Source: DATESZ01 sp035283845
GTDB lineage: Bacteria; Desulfobacterota; Syntrophia; Syntrophales; JACQWR01
DNA length: 5,307 nucleotides
Assembly: GCA_035283845.1 (NCBI GenBank)
Contig: DATESZ010000206.1
Coordinates: 1-5,307, forward strand
Direction: 5' to 3'
The notes below the pieces were generated by a model. It searched no databases. It saw only the letters and a list, made by a program, of their open reading frames with translations, and was not told where the DNA came from. Both the position numbers and the translations under genes were made by a program. Of this stretch, positions 5,157 through 5,307 are shown piece by piece (position 1 is the stretch's first letter; every line of letters starts with the position of its first letter).

Positions 5157-5307
5157 AGGACGGGTAACCTGGGGTACCCTGAATCGACGAAACGCATATT
5201 CAGGGACGGTTGGTTTTATCCAGGCGACATGGGCATTCTTCATGGCGGCAATGTCTTGCAGATCATCGGTCGTGTGGATGATTTGCTTAACATCGGGGGC
5301 ATTAAGG
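5157..5307 (+). pseudogene. AMP-forming acyl/aryl-CoA ligase fragment (C-terminal core; 5' part missing, 3' end beyond window)
   Basis: Bases 5163-5306 encode GNLGYPESTKR, then FRDGWFYPGDMGIL (codons 5199-5240) and IIGRVDDLLNIGGIK (codons 5262-5306). These are the GYLGxPExT, RDGWFxTGD and GRxDDxxxxGGxK motifs around the hinge of ANL-superfamily ligases such as acetyl-, benzoyl- and 4-hydroxybenzoyl-CoA synthetases. The aspartate of PGD normally contacts the ribose of the adenylate, and RVDD holds the hinge. The usual several hundred residues upstream are missing: an in-frame TGA at 5154-5156 closes the frame and no start precedes the motif. Dropping one A at 5166-5167 would change GNLG to the canonical GYLG and join the frame open from 5063. 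Either a frameshift plus decay, or an insertion or deletion junction near 5157, broke the gene. Downstream completeness cannot be judged. Confidence 0.75.

Noticed and set aside
4819..5197. Two overlapping minus-strand open frames (4819-5097 and 4931-5197) that could be read as a hypothetical protein.
   Set aside because: Neither shows a recognisable domain or a supported start, and one runs through the ligase motifs encoded on the plus strand. They fit better as shadows of structured or coding plus-strand DNA.
1..5307. CRISPR array, tRNA, rRNA, integrase or transposase gene.
   Set aside because: No regularly spaced repeats, cloverleaf-like sequence, rRNA signature or recombinase motif was found on either strand by reading.

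Overview
The window looks like bacterial chromosome. Gene content suggests an anaerobic, aromatic-degrading member of the former Deltaproteobacteria (Syntrophales, Syntrophorhabdus or a similar group). This is inference: I see no rRNA or other marker gene. Both ends carry pieces of aromatic or acyl-CoA metabolism: the end of a xanthine-dehydrogenase-family [2Fe-2S] subunit (2-124), a shortened UbiD-type decarboxylase (188-895), and a fragment of an AMP-forming acyl/aryl-CoA ligase at the right edge (5157-5307). At least two of these three look shortened or broken, so the flanks may be remnants and not a working pathway.

The middle (about 900-4970) is a run of mostly small plus-strand genes. 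In order they are a stand-alone receiver-domain response regulator, a small double-CxxC protein, a GT5 glycogen/starch synthase, an unrecognised 99-residue protein with a possible frameshift, a small Cys-rich protein resembling DUF1059, a protein matching only the N-terminal domain of cyclopropane-fatty-acid synthase, and a 45-residue Arg/Asn-rich mini-protein. Most have a good Shine-Dalgarno sequence. Only the zinc-protein/glycogen-synthase pair is packed tightly enough to be a clear operon. Storage polysaccharide, membrane lipid modification and small regulatory or metal-binding proteins together suggest a stress or stationary-phase island, but this is inference.

The intergenic DNA carries several signals. 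A perfect 20-bp palindrome lies upstream of the response regulator, and a degenerate copy lies upstream of the 45-residue gene. A 9-bp direct repeat with 11-bp period sits at the putative -35 box of the Cfa-domain gene. Short hairpins abut two Shine-Dalgarno sequences. Between 4972 and about 5156 there is a stretch with no convincing gene and several short inverted repeats. It ends where ligase homology begins, so it may be a structured RNA, the edge of a mobile element, or decayed coding sequence. No transposase, integrase, tRNA, rRNA or CRISPR array is visible.
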